This document shows positions 35,526 to 46,782 of a DNA stretch of 64,000 bases, in pieces. Source of the DNA: Punica granatum (taxonomy: Eukaryota; Streptophyta; Magnoliopsida; Myrtales; Lythraceae); the NCBI RefSeq assembly GCF_007655135.1, contig NC_045131.1:16166001-16230000 (forward strand), given 5' to 3'. The translations under genes were made by a program, and so were the position numbers. Position 1 is the stretch's first letter; each line of letters opens with the position of its first letter. The notes under the pieces were generated by a model, which was given only the letters and a program-made list of their open reading frames with translations, did not search any database and was not told the origin of the DNA.

Positions 35526-36800
35526 ATGTCTCACAACAGTGCTAAGAGTATTCCCGAAGGTGCTACGGAATTGGCTGATTCGAAAATACTTATAGAGGCC
35601 ATGATGATTGAGATGAGGCGTGTGATGAGGTTGGTGTTCGAGCAGTTTCATGAACGGATAGATCTGATGGAGAATAAATGTGTGGAGCAGCCACAAAACG
35701 CTCTTAATGCATGTAGGAAGGAAATAATTCAACCGAGGGAAGTGAGGGTTGGTTTTGATGAAGATGATCGCGATTCAGTTGTTAGTAATACTAAACATGG
35801 AGGGCGGTTTAGAGAAGATAGGAATTGGGAAGACAATAACTTGGGTAGTATTAAGATGACATTCCCATCGTTCCAAAGAAAGAGTGACCCCGATTACATG
35901 CCCCCATTGGAGGACGTTCCCGAGGAGGAATATTTAGCTCCAGATGCATTAACATTGGTGGCAAGGAGAGCATTGAGCTTGCAAACAAAAGGAGTTGAAG
36001 AAGTGCAGCGGGAGAACATCTTTCACACTAGGTGCTACATCAAAGACAAGGTATGTAGTGTAATTATTGATGGTGGTAGTTGTACTAATGTCGCAAGCAC
36101 AACAATGGTGGAAAAATTGGGACTACCCATGCTGAAGCACCCCAAGCCATACAAATTGCAATGGTTAAATGATAGTGGTGAGATAAGGGTGGACAAGCAG
36201 GTGTTAGTTGCATTTCGAATCGGTAAATATGAAGATGAAGTGTTGTGTGATGTAGTACCGATGCAAGCAGGACATTTGTTGCTAGGATGTCCATGGCAAT
36301 TTGATAGGCGTGTGAAGCATGATGGCTTTACGAACAAATACTCCTTTGTACTTAATCAACGATCAATCACTCTTGTACCATTGACTCCGCAGCAAGTATA
36401 TGAGGATCAAGTGAGATTGCAAAAAGAGAGTGATCAAAAGAAAGAGAGTGAACAGAAGAAAAAGAGTGAAAATCAGAGAGAGGCCGAGAAAAATGAGAGA
36501 GAAAAAGAAAATCAAAATTCGGTCATTGAGAGAAAATTAGAGAGAAAACAAAAGAATTTTTATGCAAACATGGGAGAAATTAGGCAAGCAATGTTTTTAA
36601 ATCAGCCGATGATTGTACTTTTGTACAAAGAGGCATTTTTCAATGCTAACGAACTTGATATCTCTCTTCCTAGTTCTGTTGTTTCTCTTTTGCAGGAGTA
36701 TGAGGATGTCTTTCCCGAGGAAACACCACATGGCTTACCTCCAATCCGATGGATTGAACATCAAATTGATTTTGTTCCCAGTGCGACAATTCCAAACTGA
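35526..36800 (+). pseudogene. E3 truncated Gag plus protease
   Basis: 424 codons from ATG 35526. Residues 1-122 are a Gag N-terminus up to IKMTFPSFQRKSDP. The next residues, DYMPPLEDVPEEEY, normally follow the zinc knuckle, so about 300 residues of Gag core and the CCHC finger are deleted near 35890. The retroviral-type aspartic protease follows, with active-site motif IIDGGS (Asp182) instead of D-S/T-G; a G at that position is usual in this plant group. A Lys/Glu/Gln-rich linker (about 298-345) leads to the start of the polymerase region. The frame ends at an in-frame TGA (36798) at a position that is normally Arg, consistent with a CGA to TGA transition. Confidence 0.85.
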
Positions 36801-37823
36801 CCAGTCTATAGGAGCAATCCTGAGGAGACAAAGGAGCTTCAACGGCAGGTAAAGGAGTTGTTAGAGAAAGGGTACGTGAGGGAGAGCTTGAGCCCATGCG
36901 CTGTTCCAGTAATACTTGTACCTAAGAAGGATGGGACGTGGAGAATGTGCGTTGATTGCCGAGCAATCAACAACATAACGGTAAAGTATCGTCATCCTCT
37001 TCCTCGTTTAGATGATATGTTAGATGAGCTACATGGTTCTTGTGTATTTTCTAAAATTGATTTAAAGAGTGGTTATCATCAGATTAGAATGAAAGAAGGA
37101 GATGAATGGAAAACTGCCTTTAAAACAAAATACGGTTTGTATGAATGGTTACTTATGCCTTTTGGTTTGACTAATGCTCCAAGCACTTTTATGAGACTTA
37201 TGAATCATGTTTTGCGTGCATTTATAGGTATATTTGTGGTTGTTTACTTTGATGATATACTCGTTTACAGCAAAAACTTAGATGATCATAAGGTACATTT
37301 GAAATCTATTTTAGATGTGCTTAGGAAGGAAAAGTTATTTGCTAATATGAAGAAGTGTACTTTTTGCTCCGATAAGCTTGTATTTTTGGGATTTGTTGTT
37401 AGTGCACAAGGTATACAAGTTGATGAGGAGAAGGTACGTGCAATCCAAGAGTGGCCTAGTCCCACAAGTGTAAGTAATGTTCGTAGTTTTCATGGACTTG
37501 CTAGTTTCTACCGGCGGTTTGTGAAGGACTTTAGTAGCATAGCAGCACCACTTACTGAAGTGATCAAGAAAAACGTTGGATTTCGATGGGGAGAAGAACA
37601 AGAGAAGGCGTTTCAGCTAATCAAAGAGAAGTTGACCAACGCTCCTTTATTATCTTTACCTAACTTTTCTAAAACTTTTGAGATTGAATGTGATGCTTCA
37701 GGTGTTGGTATATGTGCAGTTCTCATGCAGGAAGGACGACCAATTGCTTACTTCAGCGAAAAACTAAGCGGGGCAGCCTTAAACTATCCAACTTATGATA
37801 AAGAGTTGTATGCATTGGTTTGA
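36801..37823 (+). pseudogene. E3 reverse transcriptase and RNase H start
   Basis: The frame is the same as upstream, with the next ATG at 36858. Reverse transcriptase motifs are in order: [44 protein letters not shown] and the catalytic YFDDILVYS (about 37246-37272). RNase H begins with FEIECDASG (first catalytic Asp). It is interrupted at 37821 by TGA, again in an Arg position (CGA to TGA type). All polymerase catalytic aspartates are present. Confidence 0.9.
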
Positions 37824-38657
37824 GCTTTAGAGACGTGGCAGCACTACCTATGGCCTAAGGAGTTCGTGATACACACCGATCATGAGTCCTTGAAACACTT
37901 GAAGGGCCAACACAAACTAAACAAAAGACATGCCCGATGGGTGGAGTTCATTGAGACGTTTCCATACGTCATTCGGTATAAGCAAGGTAAGGAGAATGTG
38001 GTCGCCGATGCACTTTCTCGCAGGTATGCATTACTCTCTACACTTGATGCAAAATTGCTTGGTTTTGAGCACATTAAAAATTTATATGTTGATGACCATG
38101 AATTTTGTGAAGAATATCGAGCTTGTGAGAAAATTCCTTGTGGTAAGTTCTTTAGGCATGATGGGTTTCTGTTTCGAGAGAATAAGTTATGCGTGCCAAA
38201 TTGTTCCCTGAGAGAGTTATTAGTGCAGGAATCACATGGTGGGGGATTAATGGGACATTTTGGAGTTGCAAAGACTTTAGCTATTTTGCAAGAACACTTC
38301 TATTGGCCACATATGAAAAGAGATGTTGAGAGAATTTGTGGTAGATGCATTACGTGTAGGCAAGCTAAATCCAGAGTGCAGCCTAACGGTTTGTATACTC
38401 CTTTACCAATTCCTAGTGAGCCTTGGATTGATATTTCAATGGACTTTGTGTTAGGATTACCTAGGACTAAACGTGGGAGAGATTCAATTTTTGTGGTTGT
38501 GGATAGATTTTCTAAGATGGCACACTTTATTCCATGTCACAAAACGGATGATGCCTCTCATGTTGCTGATTTATTCTTTAGGGAGATTGTGAGGTTACAT
38601 GGCATGCCTAGAACAATTGTTTCGGATAGAGATGCTAAGTTCTTGAGCTATTTTTGA
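37824..38657 (+). pseudogene. E3 RNase H end and integrase start
   Basis: Continues in frame: [10 protein letters not shown] (RNase H/connection), then [17 protein letters not shown], which marks the end of RNase H. The integrase HHCC zinc finger follows ([10 protein letters not shown]... CGRCITCRQ), then the catalytic core with the first Asp in [13 protein letters not shown] and the second in [11 protein letters not shown] stop (TGA, 38655) replaces a Trp position shortly after the second Asp. Confidence 0.88.
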
Positions 38658-39522
38658 AAGACTTTGTGGTGTAAGTTAGGTACTAAGCTGTTATTTTCTA
38701 CTACTTGTCACCCACAAACTGATGGTCAAACGGAAGTAGTAAATAGAACTTTGTCTACTTTGTTGAGGGCAATCATAAAAAAAAAACATTAAAACATGGG
38801 AAGAGTGTTTACCACATGTTGAGTTTGCTTATAACAGATCTGTTCATTCCGCTACTAAATTTTCACCATTTGAAGTTGTTTCTGGATTTAATCCTTTAAC
38901 TCCATTGGATTTATCTCCTTTACCTTTGACTGAGCATGTTAATTTAGATGGCAAAAAGAAAGCTGAATTTGTCAAGCAGATTCATGAGAAAACAAGACTC
39001 AACATTGAGCGAAAAACGGAGCAGTATACAAAACACGCCAACAAGAGCCGTCATAAACTGATTTTTGAACCCGGAGATTGGGTTTGGTTGCATATGAGGA
39101 AAGAGAGATTTCCGGCGCAAAGACGTTCCAAACTGCTTCCAAGAGGAGATGGACCTTTTCAAGTCCTAGAGCGCATCAATGACAATGCTTATAAACTAGA
39201 CTTACCTGGTGAGTACAATGTAAGTGCTACTTTTAATGTTTCTGATTTGCTTCCTTTTGATGTAGGTGATGATTTGAGGACAAATCCTTTTCAAGAGGAG
39301 GGGAATGATGCAAATCGTAGCACGACTTCAAGGGATCCAGTTCAAGTTCCAATTGGACCGATTACGCGAGCACGAGCAAAGAAGTTTAAAGATGAACTCA
39401 ACGGCCTAATTCAAGAGGTTCGGGCTCAAGCAAATTCGTGGAGGCCCATTGGACATGAATCACGTGATCAACAAAAATCCATCAATTTGATTCAAGTTAT
39501 AGAAGATTCCGGACAAGGCTAA
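38658..39522 (+). pseudogene. E3 integrase C-terminus and LTR-encoded tail
   Basis: The third integrase residue Glu lies in [12 protein letters not shown] (about 38718-38753). A 10-A run at 38777-38786 carries one extra base relative to the open frame, shifting it. After the shift the frame is open from 38787 to 39522: GPY/F-type module (RSKLLPRGDGPFQVLERIND), then LPFDVGDDLRTNPFQEEGND at the polypurine tract, then 72 codons inside the 3' LTR with GPITRARAKKFKDEL, ending GQG and TAA at 39522. The tail replaces a classical chromodomain. CRM elements are recalled to have such a tail, which is my basis for the clade suggestion. Confidence 0.85.
39293..39305 (+). other. E3 polypurine tract
   Basis: aagaggaggggaa ends exactly at the 3' LTR start; it primes plus-strand synthesis. 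It is also coding (codons for Q-E-E-G-N). Confidence 0.85.
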
Positions 39523-40113
39523 ATTCAACAAGTGTTTGAGGAAGCTTCTAGAATAGTTGATGATCAACAGAAGATAACATCAAATTTGTTTGAAGTTTAA
39601 ATCTCATAGAAATATTCTTGGGGTATTTAGATTTTATATCTTTATAGATTATGTCATATCTCTATCGATATTCTTGGTTTTAATTTCCTTATCTATAGGA
39701 GGAGATATGACCAGATTAGGATTACTTTATGTCTATATATATTCATCTTAGTCAATTTTTAATGGAAGGAACATTCAGAAAATTGTGAGAGTATTGTCTT
39801 TGGTTCTTGAAGAACTAATCGAACTTATCGGAAGTTTCCGTGGCGTTCATCATCGACTTATCAAACGGCTTTCCACCACCGTTTGTGGCGTCTTCATCGA
39901 CTTATCAAGCGGCTTTCCATCACCGTTTGTGGCATCTTCCTATATACCGAGGTTCTTGTTTCGCATTAAACAACGGGTTGAGGTCAGTTATATCAAGGTT
40001 CTTGTTTTTGTCGTAAACAACGGGTCGAGGGTTCGTCAATCAAATCTGATCGTGAAACGATCTTGGGTTCCTTTAGTTGTCGGGTCTCGTCATTCTTGGC
40101 GGGAATCGCATCA
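39306..40113 (+). repeat. E3 3' LTR
   Basis: 808 bp, same ends as the 5' LTR, followed by the target duplication ataac (40114-40118). Differences from the 5' LTR are mostly transitions and cluster around 39570-39640 and 39795-39805. Confidence 0.95.
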
Positions 40114-40118
40114 ATAAC

Positions 40119-40851
40119 GCTAAATGCGAAATATCCTTCCGGAGTGATCCTTGATCGATTCATACCCTATACCCACTCTTGTCTGCTTTAGGGTGGGATT
40201 TGCACGCCAAGATGCCCCGGTTAATAATCGATTAATTCACGTAAATTTGGCAATAACAAAACCCTATTGTTAGTTTATTTGTGCCCACTTGTTACATTCT
40301 TGCACTTGTTTGTCATGCAGATCGAACTCGATCCTTTAGGATACGATTCATATAGGGTCCAACTCCCCAATCATAGATCACGGGGTCCAATCCCCTAAAC
40401 ACTGAGCGCGCATCTTAATCTCAATTTCAGTCTTTTCAAACCATACGGCGAGCACGAGTGGAATAATGACCGAATGCGAACCGATCGGGATTCAGTTGTT
40501 GTAATTTGTATTTTATTTATTTGAGAAAACAATGTAAGGGTTTATGTTGTACATTTATTCATGTAAGAATCCCGGTCGGAGAGTGGACGGTCGGAGTGTT
40601 TCTTCGAATTTACGGTGTCAAAACGCGTAAGATGAGCGGAACTTAATTAAGCGGTAATTAAATTAAAATGGCAAGCCTAGATAAGTTAGAGTACCGATAG
40701 GGCATGCGAGATATAGGCTCGCATGTAACAGAACCCCCGTATTCGGAACCTCGGATTTCGCAGACCATATGCCTTAGTAATTAGATGCACCCTGTACTCT
40801 TAGACCCGGGTAACTTACCGACCATCGACCTTTGAGTCATAAAAATGGTAG
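40119..40851 (+). mobile_element. LTR B, right part
   Basis: Continuation of LTR B after the E3 target duplication. Its reverse complement matches LTR A (13260-13850) and LTR C (40980-41560), including ccctatcggtactct and ttcttacatgaataaatgta. It reaches the primer-site-like sequence at 40853. Confidence 0.75.
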
Positions 40852-40970
40852 GTGGCAACTCATTCTCATGTGCGTCCGTCTCGCGTCTTCGGGGAAGATG
40901 TACACTCCCAAGCCGCGTTGCATAGGCGCGCGCATGCGGGCCCCGACGAGACGAAATTCGGGTGCACACC
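40852..40970 (+). mobile_element. Tat-like primer site and leader after LTR B
   Basis: gTGGCAACTC (40852-40861) stands where LTR A has gTGGCGACTCC, and 40862-40970 aligns with the A leader to cgggtgcacacc. So LTR B is followed by element interior rather than by host DNA, although it is also preceded by a 3' untranslated region. Confidence 0.6.
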
Positions 40971-40971
40971 T

Positions 40972-43900
40972 CTATTTACTACCCAGAGGTCGAGACCGGT
41001 GAGTTGTCCGGGTCTAAGGGTAAGGATACACTTAGTATACTAAGGCATGGTCTGCGGAACTGAGGGCTCCGAATTCGAGGGTTCTGTTGTGTGTAGGCCT
41101 ATATCCTATACGCCCTATCGGTACTCTGTTTTGTCTAAGGTTTGTCATTTTTAGTTTATTTACCGAGTTGATTAGGTTTTGCTCGACTCGCTTGGTTTGA
41201 CACTGTAATTTCGTGGAAACAATCGATTCAGTCTAAGAGACCGAAAGAGAAGCGGGTCCTCGCGTCAAGGGATCGGTCCACTGTCATCGCGTCCCAGCTG
41301 ACCGGACCATGATGGCCGATTTACCGCGTGGACCAAGCCCATGATTCATGTGGTCCTACTCGTCTTGGGGACCCGTAAACCAACTCAACCGATTTTGACT
41401 TTCAGACCTTGCGCTCGTTGATCGGGATCGTTACATGAATAAATGTATAAATAAGTATCCTTACACTGTACTATCAAATATATACAAAATTACAAAACAA
41501 GGACCCCGGTTGGCTCGCGTTTGGCCTATATTCCGCTCATGCTCACCGTGTGGTTGTAAAGACCGAAACTGAAATTAATGCGATTTGGGCTCATGAGAGT
41601 CAAGGGTTGGTACGATCAAACCAGCGGGTCCCAAGAGAATTGAATATAGTCCTCGAGGTGTCCACGAGATCGATCAAGCTCCCAGGTGATTATATAACCT
41701 CATTTCGCACATCCCGACCCGAGTCATCATCCACTTGGATTCTACAAGGATCGAAATGGTGACTCGATGTTAAACCTCATTCCGCACTTGGGTTGCGCTC
41801 ACTCGATGTGTGTAGTGGAGTGTTAGACCTCGTGATCGATAGTTGGGGCATTGAACCCCAGGTTTATCTTGTCCTATAGAATCGTGCTCGACCGGCAAAA
41901 AGACAGATAAAAACAGATAAAGGCAGGTGAAAACAGACAAGTTGTTTGTTAATTGTCGTGTTTACGTGATTATCAAATTGTGAACCGGGGATTGCTCAAC
42001 AATCATGTTTCTACCCTAAATAGACAAATACAGAAGAGTGTAAGGTGAGAATCGACCATGGGTCGCCCTGAAAGGGCACGTCGCATTCTGCATTTCTTAG
42101 AAAGGACTTTAGAGACATGATGTTTGTTGCCCGGTCCCGAGCGTGTGGATTTATTTTAAGTTTTTCTGTTTTATGACATTGAGGGCTTAACAGATTATGA
42201 CAGAAGTGTGTTTTGCCTGAAACTTGAAATCCAAGGTTTTATCTCGCCCATTTCCCTGTGTTTATTATGTTGAGTGTGTGATTAGTTCGGTTTTGTGTTT
42301 TGTGACAAAAAAACCTAATCTAAACACAAACTTAGGGAAGTGGGAATGCAAAACACCACGGGAGTGCCAATGTTTCTGCTCATGCCCTATGAAAGGTCAA
42401 ACAACCTTTCACGGGCCGTCCCCACTCGCATATCTGGATCACCTCCTTAAGCGCTAGAATCTATGCTAGGATGACAGATCACTCCGGCCGAGTAAAGGGC
42501 TATGCAAATAAGACCTGCGCCTACATGGGCTGCCCGTCATTACCCGTGGCTCGAAGTGTTTCGATCACTCTAACCCTAGGGTTGTCGGCAAATCATGAAC
42601 TGATTATTGTTCCCTTGAGCAAAAATGTGTTTGTGTGCGTGAAAGACCGAGACTACATGACATAGACCATTGAGGTCGGTATCTAGTGTCAACCGATCCT
42701 TTGGATCCTCTAGGGTCGTGTGGACCCAGAAGGAGCCGAGAAACCAGTCGTTCTGCTCGGAAGTGGTCTAAGGAGAACTCCCACGTTTCGACCCGAATCG
42801 CCTCAAATCGAGCCCAAACTCGAGTCAGGATGTGCGAGTCCTCCCCAGATGTCCATGCTATGCGTATTACGTGTCTCGATAGGTTGTTGAAAATTGTGAG
42901 TTTTAAAAATGGCATGACCACCGGTTCATGATCTGTTGACGCGATTATAGATTATTAGCCGGTTCGTGCATTTTATCAGAAAGCCAAGTGGATTTATTAG
43001 TCGATTGAAATGTTCGGATTACCACTTGTGTGGAATTAATTAAATTAAGTGAACTTGTCGAATGCTTTTGTTTGCGGATTTCGAGACGTCGAGTCGGCCA
43101 TGAATGAACCGTTTGATAAGAGCTCGAGTTCCTGATTGTCTTGCAATTGAAGCCGACTTTAAACCGAGTTTGTATGATTAATCCGATTGGTGGGGTTTTG
43201 ATTAAAAATGCATTCAAACGTTTCAACACACAAACATGGACATGTACAATCACATCAAGACTTAATTTGCCTGTTTTAAGTTCAAGTGATCAATTAAGCC
43301 GGTTTTGGTGTGTTTAGTCGATTTTATTCCTTAAAATAAAGTGAGCATAAAATTAATTCGTGCGAGTTCGTTCTCACTTCAAACAATCGATTTTAAATCT
43401 CATTCTTTTAAAAGTCAGATTCGTGTTTGGGTCAGTTTATATTGCACATTTCAATTTTAGAAAGTCGAGTTTAATTAACAAACCGATTCGTGCTAATCTC
43501 GATCAAGACCCAAATTTTATCAACATCATGCAAGAACGGTTCAGTCAACTAAATGAGTCCCAATCACGACACCGAGCTCAAGGAATCATACCTCTCCCGA
43601 GCCGACTTCAGGGGGAGCTACTTGTGTCTCGAATTGCTTGCGGATCAAGCTCGTAATGAACTATTCAGAGTACTCCTCAAATCGCTACAAGAGAGAAGGA
43701 AGAGGCCAGCAAAAAAAACCACAGCAGCGTGAGGTGGCACGGCTTCGACAAAGTAGCAGTGACAGGGCTGATGGAGCTTAAGGGAGACCGCACAGCAGCA
43801 ATGAGCCAGCATAGGGAGCTTAGGAGGAAGGACAACAGTGGAAGTTCAAAAGCAGTCGAGCAAGACGAGTAGTAGTAACGGGACTCGAGCGTGACATCAA

Positions 43901-44966
43901 CTTAGCTAGGGGAGTTTGGAAGAGCGACATGGCAGCTTAGGGTGCAAAAGAGAAGGAGCTACAAGATGTGGCAACTGCAGGAATGGACAAGAAGGGGCAA
44001 CATCAGTGGAAAAAGAGAAGGAAAGGAGAAGAGTGACAAGAGTTTGTGTTAAAGGCTGAGGAAGAGAGGAGCAGTAATGATAGAGGTGAGTAGAAGATGA
44101 TGATGGAGATGAGAATCGTGGAAGGAAGAGGAGCAGCAGTAATAAAGCTGAGAATAAGATGATGATGGTGTCGCGAAGGAATCCAAAAAATCAGGTGGTG
44201 ATGGTGTGGAGAGAAGAAGCAAAGAATGGAATAGAGAGATGATGGTGGCATGAGGGGAGCTGGTTAGGAAGGAACAAGAGAAGGAAGTTGCTGGTGTTGC
44301 TGATGGTTGAGATGGAGAGTAAGCTGGAGAAGTGGAAGTTGGTTTCCCGTGAGCTGAGGGGGGAGATCAAGTGTTGTGATGATGGTCCAGCCACTCAAAA
44401 CTAAGGAAGAGATTTAAGATGATGGATGATGATTGATGAAGATGATGGTAAGGGGAATGGCTGCTAGCCTCAGATGGTTTGAAAGGGCACAACAACTTCG
44501 GATGGAAAGGAGCAGAAGATGACGGTGGTCTCCAGCTAATCTGCAGCAGAGAGAGAGAGAGGAAGAAGGAAGGGATGGGCATGATCAAGTTGCTGGTTCG
44601 AGAGGAGAAGATGATGAAGGATGTTGAGTTAATGGCAGCAGATGTGTTTTAGAAGAGGAAGGGATAGGCATGATCAAGTTGCTGGTTCGAGGGGAGAAGA
44701 TGATGAAGGATGTTGAGTTCATGGCAACATATGTGTTGTAGAGGAAGGAAAAGCAGAGGATGAAGATGGTTCCACTAGTTTCTGCACATGGAGCAGAAGA
44801 AGAGAAGGAAGAGAAGTGAAGGTGATGATGGATGGTTGCTGCAATGTGGTGATGGCCTAGAGCATAATGAGAGATACTGATAGAGGAGAGGAATGGTGAT
44901 CCAGGTTGCAGAGCTGCTGTCTCGGTCCAGAGAAGGAGCCAAGAATGAGTCAGAGAGTGAGAGAAT

Positions 44967-45011
<45 letters not shown>

Positions 45012-46148
45012 AGTTGGTACTGGTGATTGATTGATGGTGACGGTATGGAGAGAGAGATGAAGGATTGAGCATATCAAAGCTTGAGAAAGAGAGAGCAGAG
45101 ACGTGATGGTTGTTGCTTTCTTGTGTTACAACTTGGTTGTTCTCTTTGCTTCCGTTGCAGGTCCAAAGGGTTGATGGAAGTGAAGTTGATGGAGATGGTA
45201 TAGCTATGAATAAGAAGCAGAGTTGCAAGTTGTCTGTTGCAACCCTCTTCCTTCGGCTCCAGAGCAAGGGAAGAGAATGGTGATAGAACAGATGAAGATG
45301 ATGGAGCTACAGGAGGTAGGATGGCAGGGAATAGTGCCATCAAAGGAAGATAGAGGGCAGCTGCAGAGTAGAAGAAACTAACCAACTTGCCTGCAGCCGA
45401 AAAGCGAGAAGAAAAAAAAGAAGGAACAAAAAGGAAAAGAAAAAAGAAAGAAAAATTAATAGATCTGGTATAGGGGTCGGCGAAGTTGGGCGTTTAGTCG
45501 ACCCCTCTGCCATTTGTTTTTTGTTTTTTTTCTCGGTACGGGTGTGATATTTTTGGAATAAAAACTTTGAAATCGAGAAATTCGAAAAATAATCGACTCT
45601 ATGAGAATTCTAGTTTGCACATTGAATGAAGATTGAAATCTTGAAAAAAATTGACATTGAACATCTAATACATGTCGATCGTAATTGCTCAATTATTTTC
45701 GAAATTCAATCTCTTCCGTCGGATATCCGAAAAATATTATGAGACCTCCGTTGTGTTCAGAAAAATTCGAGAATCGACATTATGTAGAAAAATATTTTCC
45801 AATTCCAAGTATCGTCTCGAATTTTGAAAAAAAGTCGAAATTGAGGATCACCAATTGTGTTTAGAAAAATTCGATGATCAATATTACGCAGAAAATTATT
45901 TTTCGGCCCCAAGGTTTGTTCCGGAATTTGAAAATCAAACTTGACGCACGTAAAGCCCGAAAACGTTTCGCAGAGTAATTTTTCTTAAAATTTAAAATTT
46001 GGAGTTAAATTAAAAGAGGTGTTCTGAGTTCAAAAGTAGTGAATGTATCATACAATAGTCCGACATGACTTCCTTGATAAATTGGGAATGTGGTCGGGTC
46101 CCCTTCGACGGTCTTTGAGTGCCAGTCGACCAAAACGGGGTGCTGACA
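40972..46148 (-). mobile_element. Long LTR C (Tat/Ogre-like), ~5.2 kb
   Basis: The minus strand starts TGTCAGCACCCCGTTTTGG at 46148 and runs to 40972, a few bases short of a primer site. The 3' half (40972 to about 43260) aligns with A and B. The 5' half (about 43260-46148) differs from both: it is pyrimidine-rich on the element strand, with a (GA/CT)n run at 44970-45009 and an 89-bp tandem duplication (44577 and 44666). Open frames of up to about 105 codons here are low-complexity Ser/His-rich or Leu/Ser-rich and unlikely to be genes. Confidence 0.75.
44573..44750. repeat. 89-bp tandem duplication in LTR C
   Basis: ggcatgatcaagttgctggt begins at 44578 and again 89 bp later. The two copies are nearly identical through gatgttgagtt.atggca. 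Confidence 0.8.
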
Positions 46149-46782
46149 CATCCAAGCTCAGACCACTTTCTTGCCGACACTTCTATTGGATAATAGGGTA
46201 TTCATCTTGCCCGCTATATTCGAAATATCAAACAAAATAGTTCCTAACAGATTTAATACAAAACTGAAACTTAATAAAGTCTAATTCACCCGTGACATGA
46301 TGATCGCTGCTACTGGTTCTGATTTTTATTTGTCATGATCATTTGGTGGGTTAAAAAAATAAATTATAAATTGATAAATAGGGAAATAACATTAACACAT
46401 CAACACATGACCCATCATATATTTAGCATGCATTCCGGGCAACTCTTCTACTCTGACCACAAAAATACTATTTCTGGGAACTACCAAGAAACGATGCCGT
46501 CGACAAGAGCATGTTATCCAACGAAGATTTGTATATGTTATTAATATGGGTTTGGAAAAACTAGTTTGGTGCTTATGCCTCATAAACAGAATGTCGAATT
46601 CAAGCAGGGACGAAGCCGGAAATTATACTCAAGCGGGCCATAATATATATATATATATTCCACTAGGATTTGGAAGAAAATATTGGGTGGCAAAGTCAAA
46701 TAATTTAATATTAGGGGGAGCATTTACATTTTTGAGGACTAAATTCTAAAATTTAATAATTTATAGACATATCTTATAAATA
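46149..46782. other. Intergenic DNA, no gene seen
   Basis: AT-rich, with short frames of up to 69 codons (46335-46544) that show no recognisable domain, and an (AT)n run at 46642-46660. Confidence 0.5.

Larger units (their letters stand above)
34028..40113 (+). mobile_element. Element E3: full-length gypsy retrotransposon
   Basis: 6,086 bp with two 808-bp LTRs (34028-34835, 39306-40113), TGATGC...GCATCA ends, a perfect 5-bp target duplication (ataac), a tRNA-Met primer site (34838-34849) and a polypurine tract (about 39293-39305). Domain order is gag fragment, protease, reverse transcriptase, RNase H, integrase, so it is Ty3/gypsy. The C-terminus runs into the 3' LTR, which suggests a CRM-like chromovirus clade (inference). 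The LTRs differ at about 14 sites (roughly 1.7%, by eye), which points to a young insertion. It is disabled: most of gag is missing, and the polymerase frame has three stop codons and one frameshift. It lies inside LTR B. Confidence 0.95.

Noticed and set aside
44003..45385. Ser/Leu/His-rich minus-strand frames of 67-105 codons
   Set aside because: Low-complexity translation of GA-rich DNA within LTR C.
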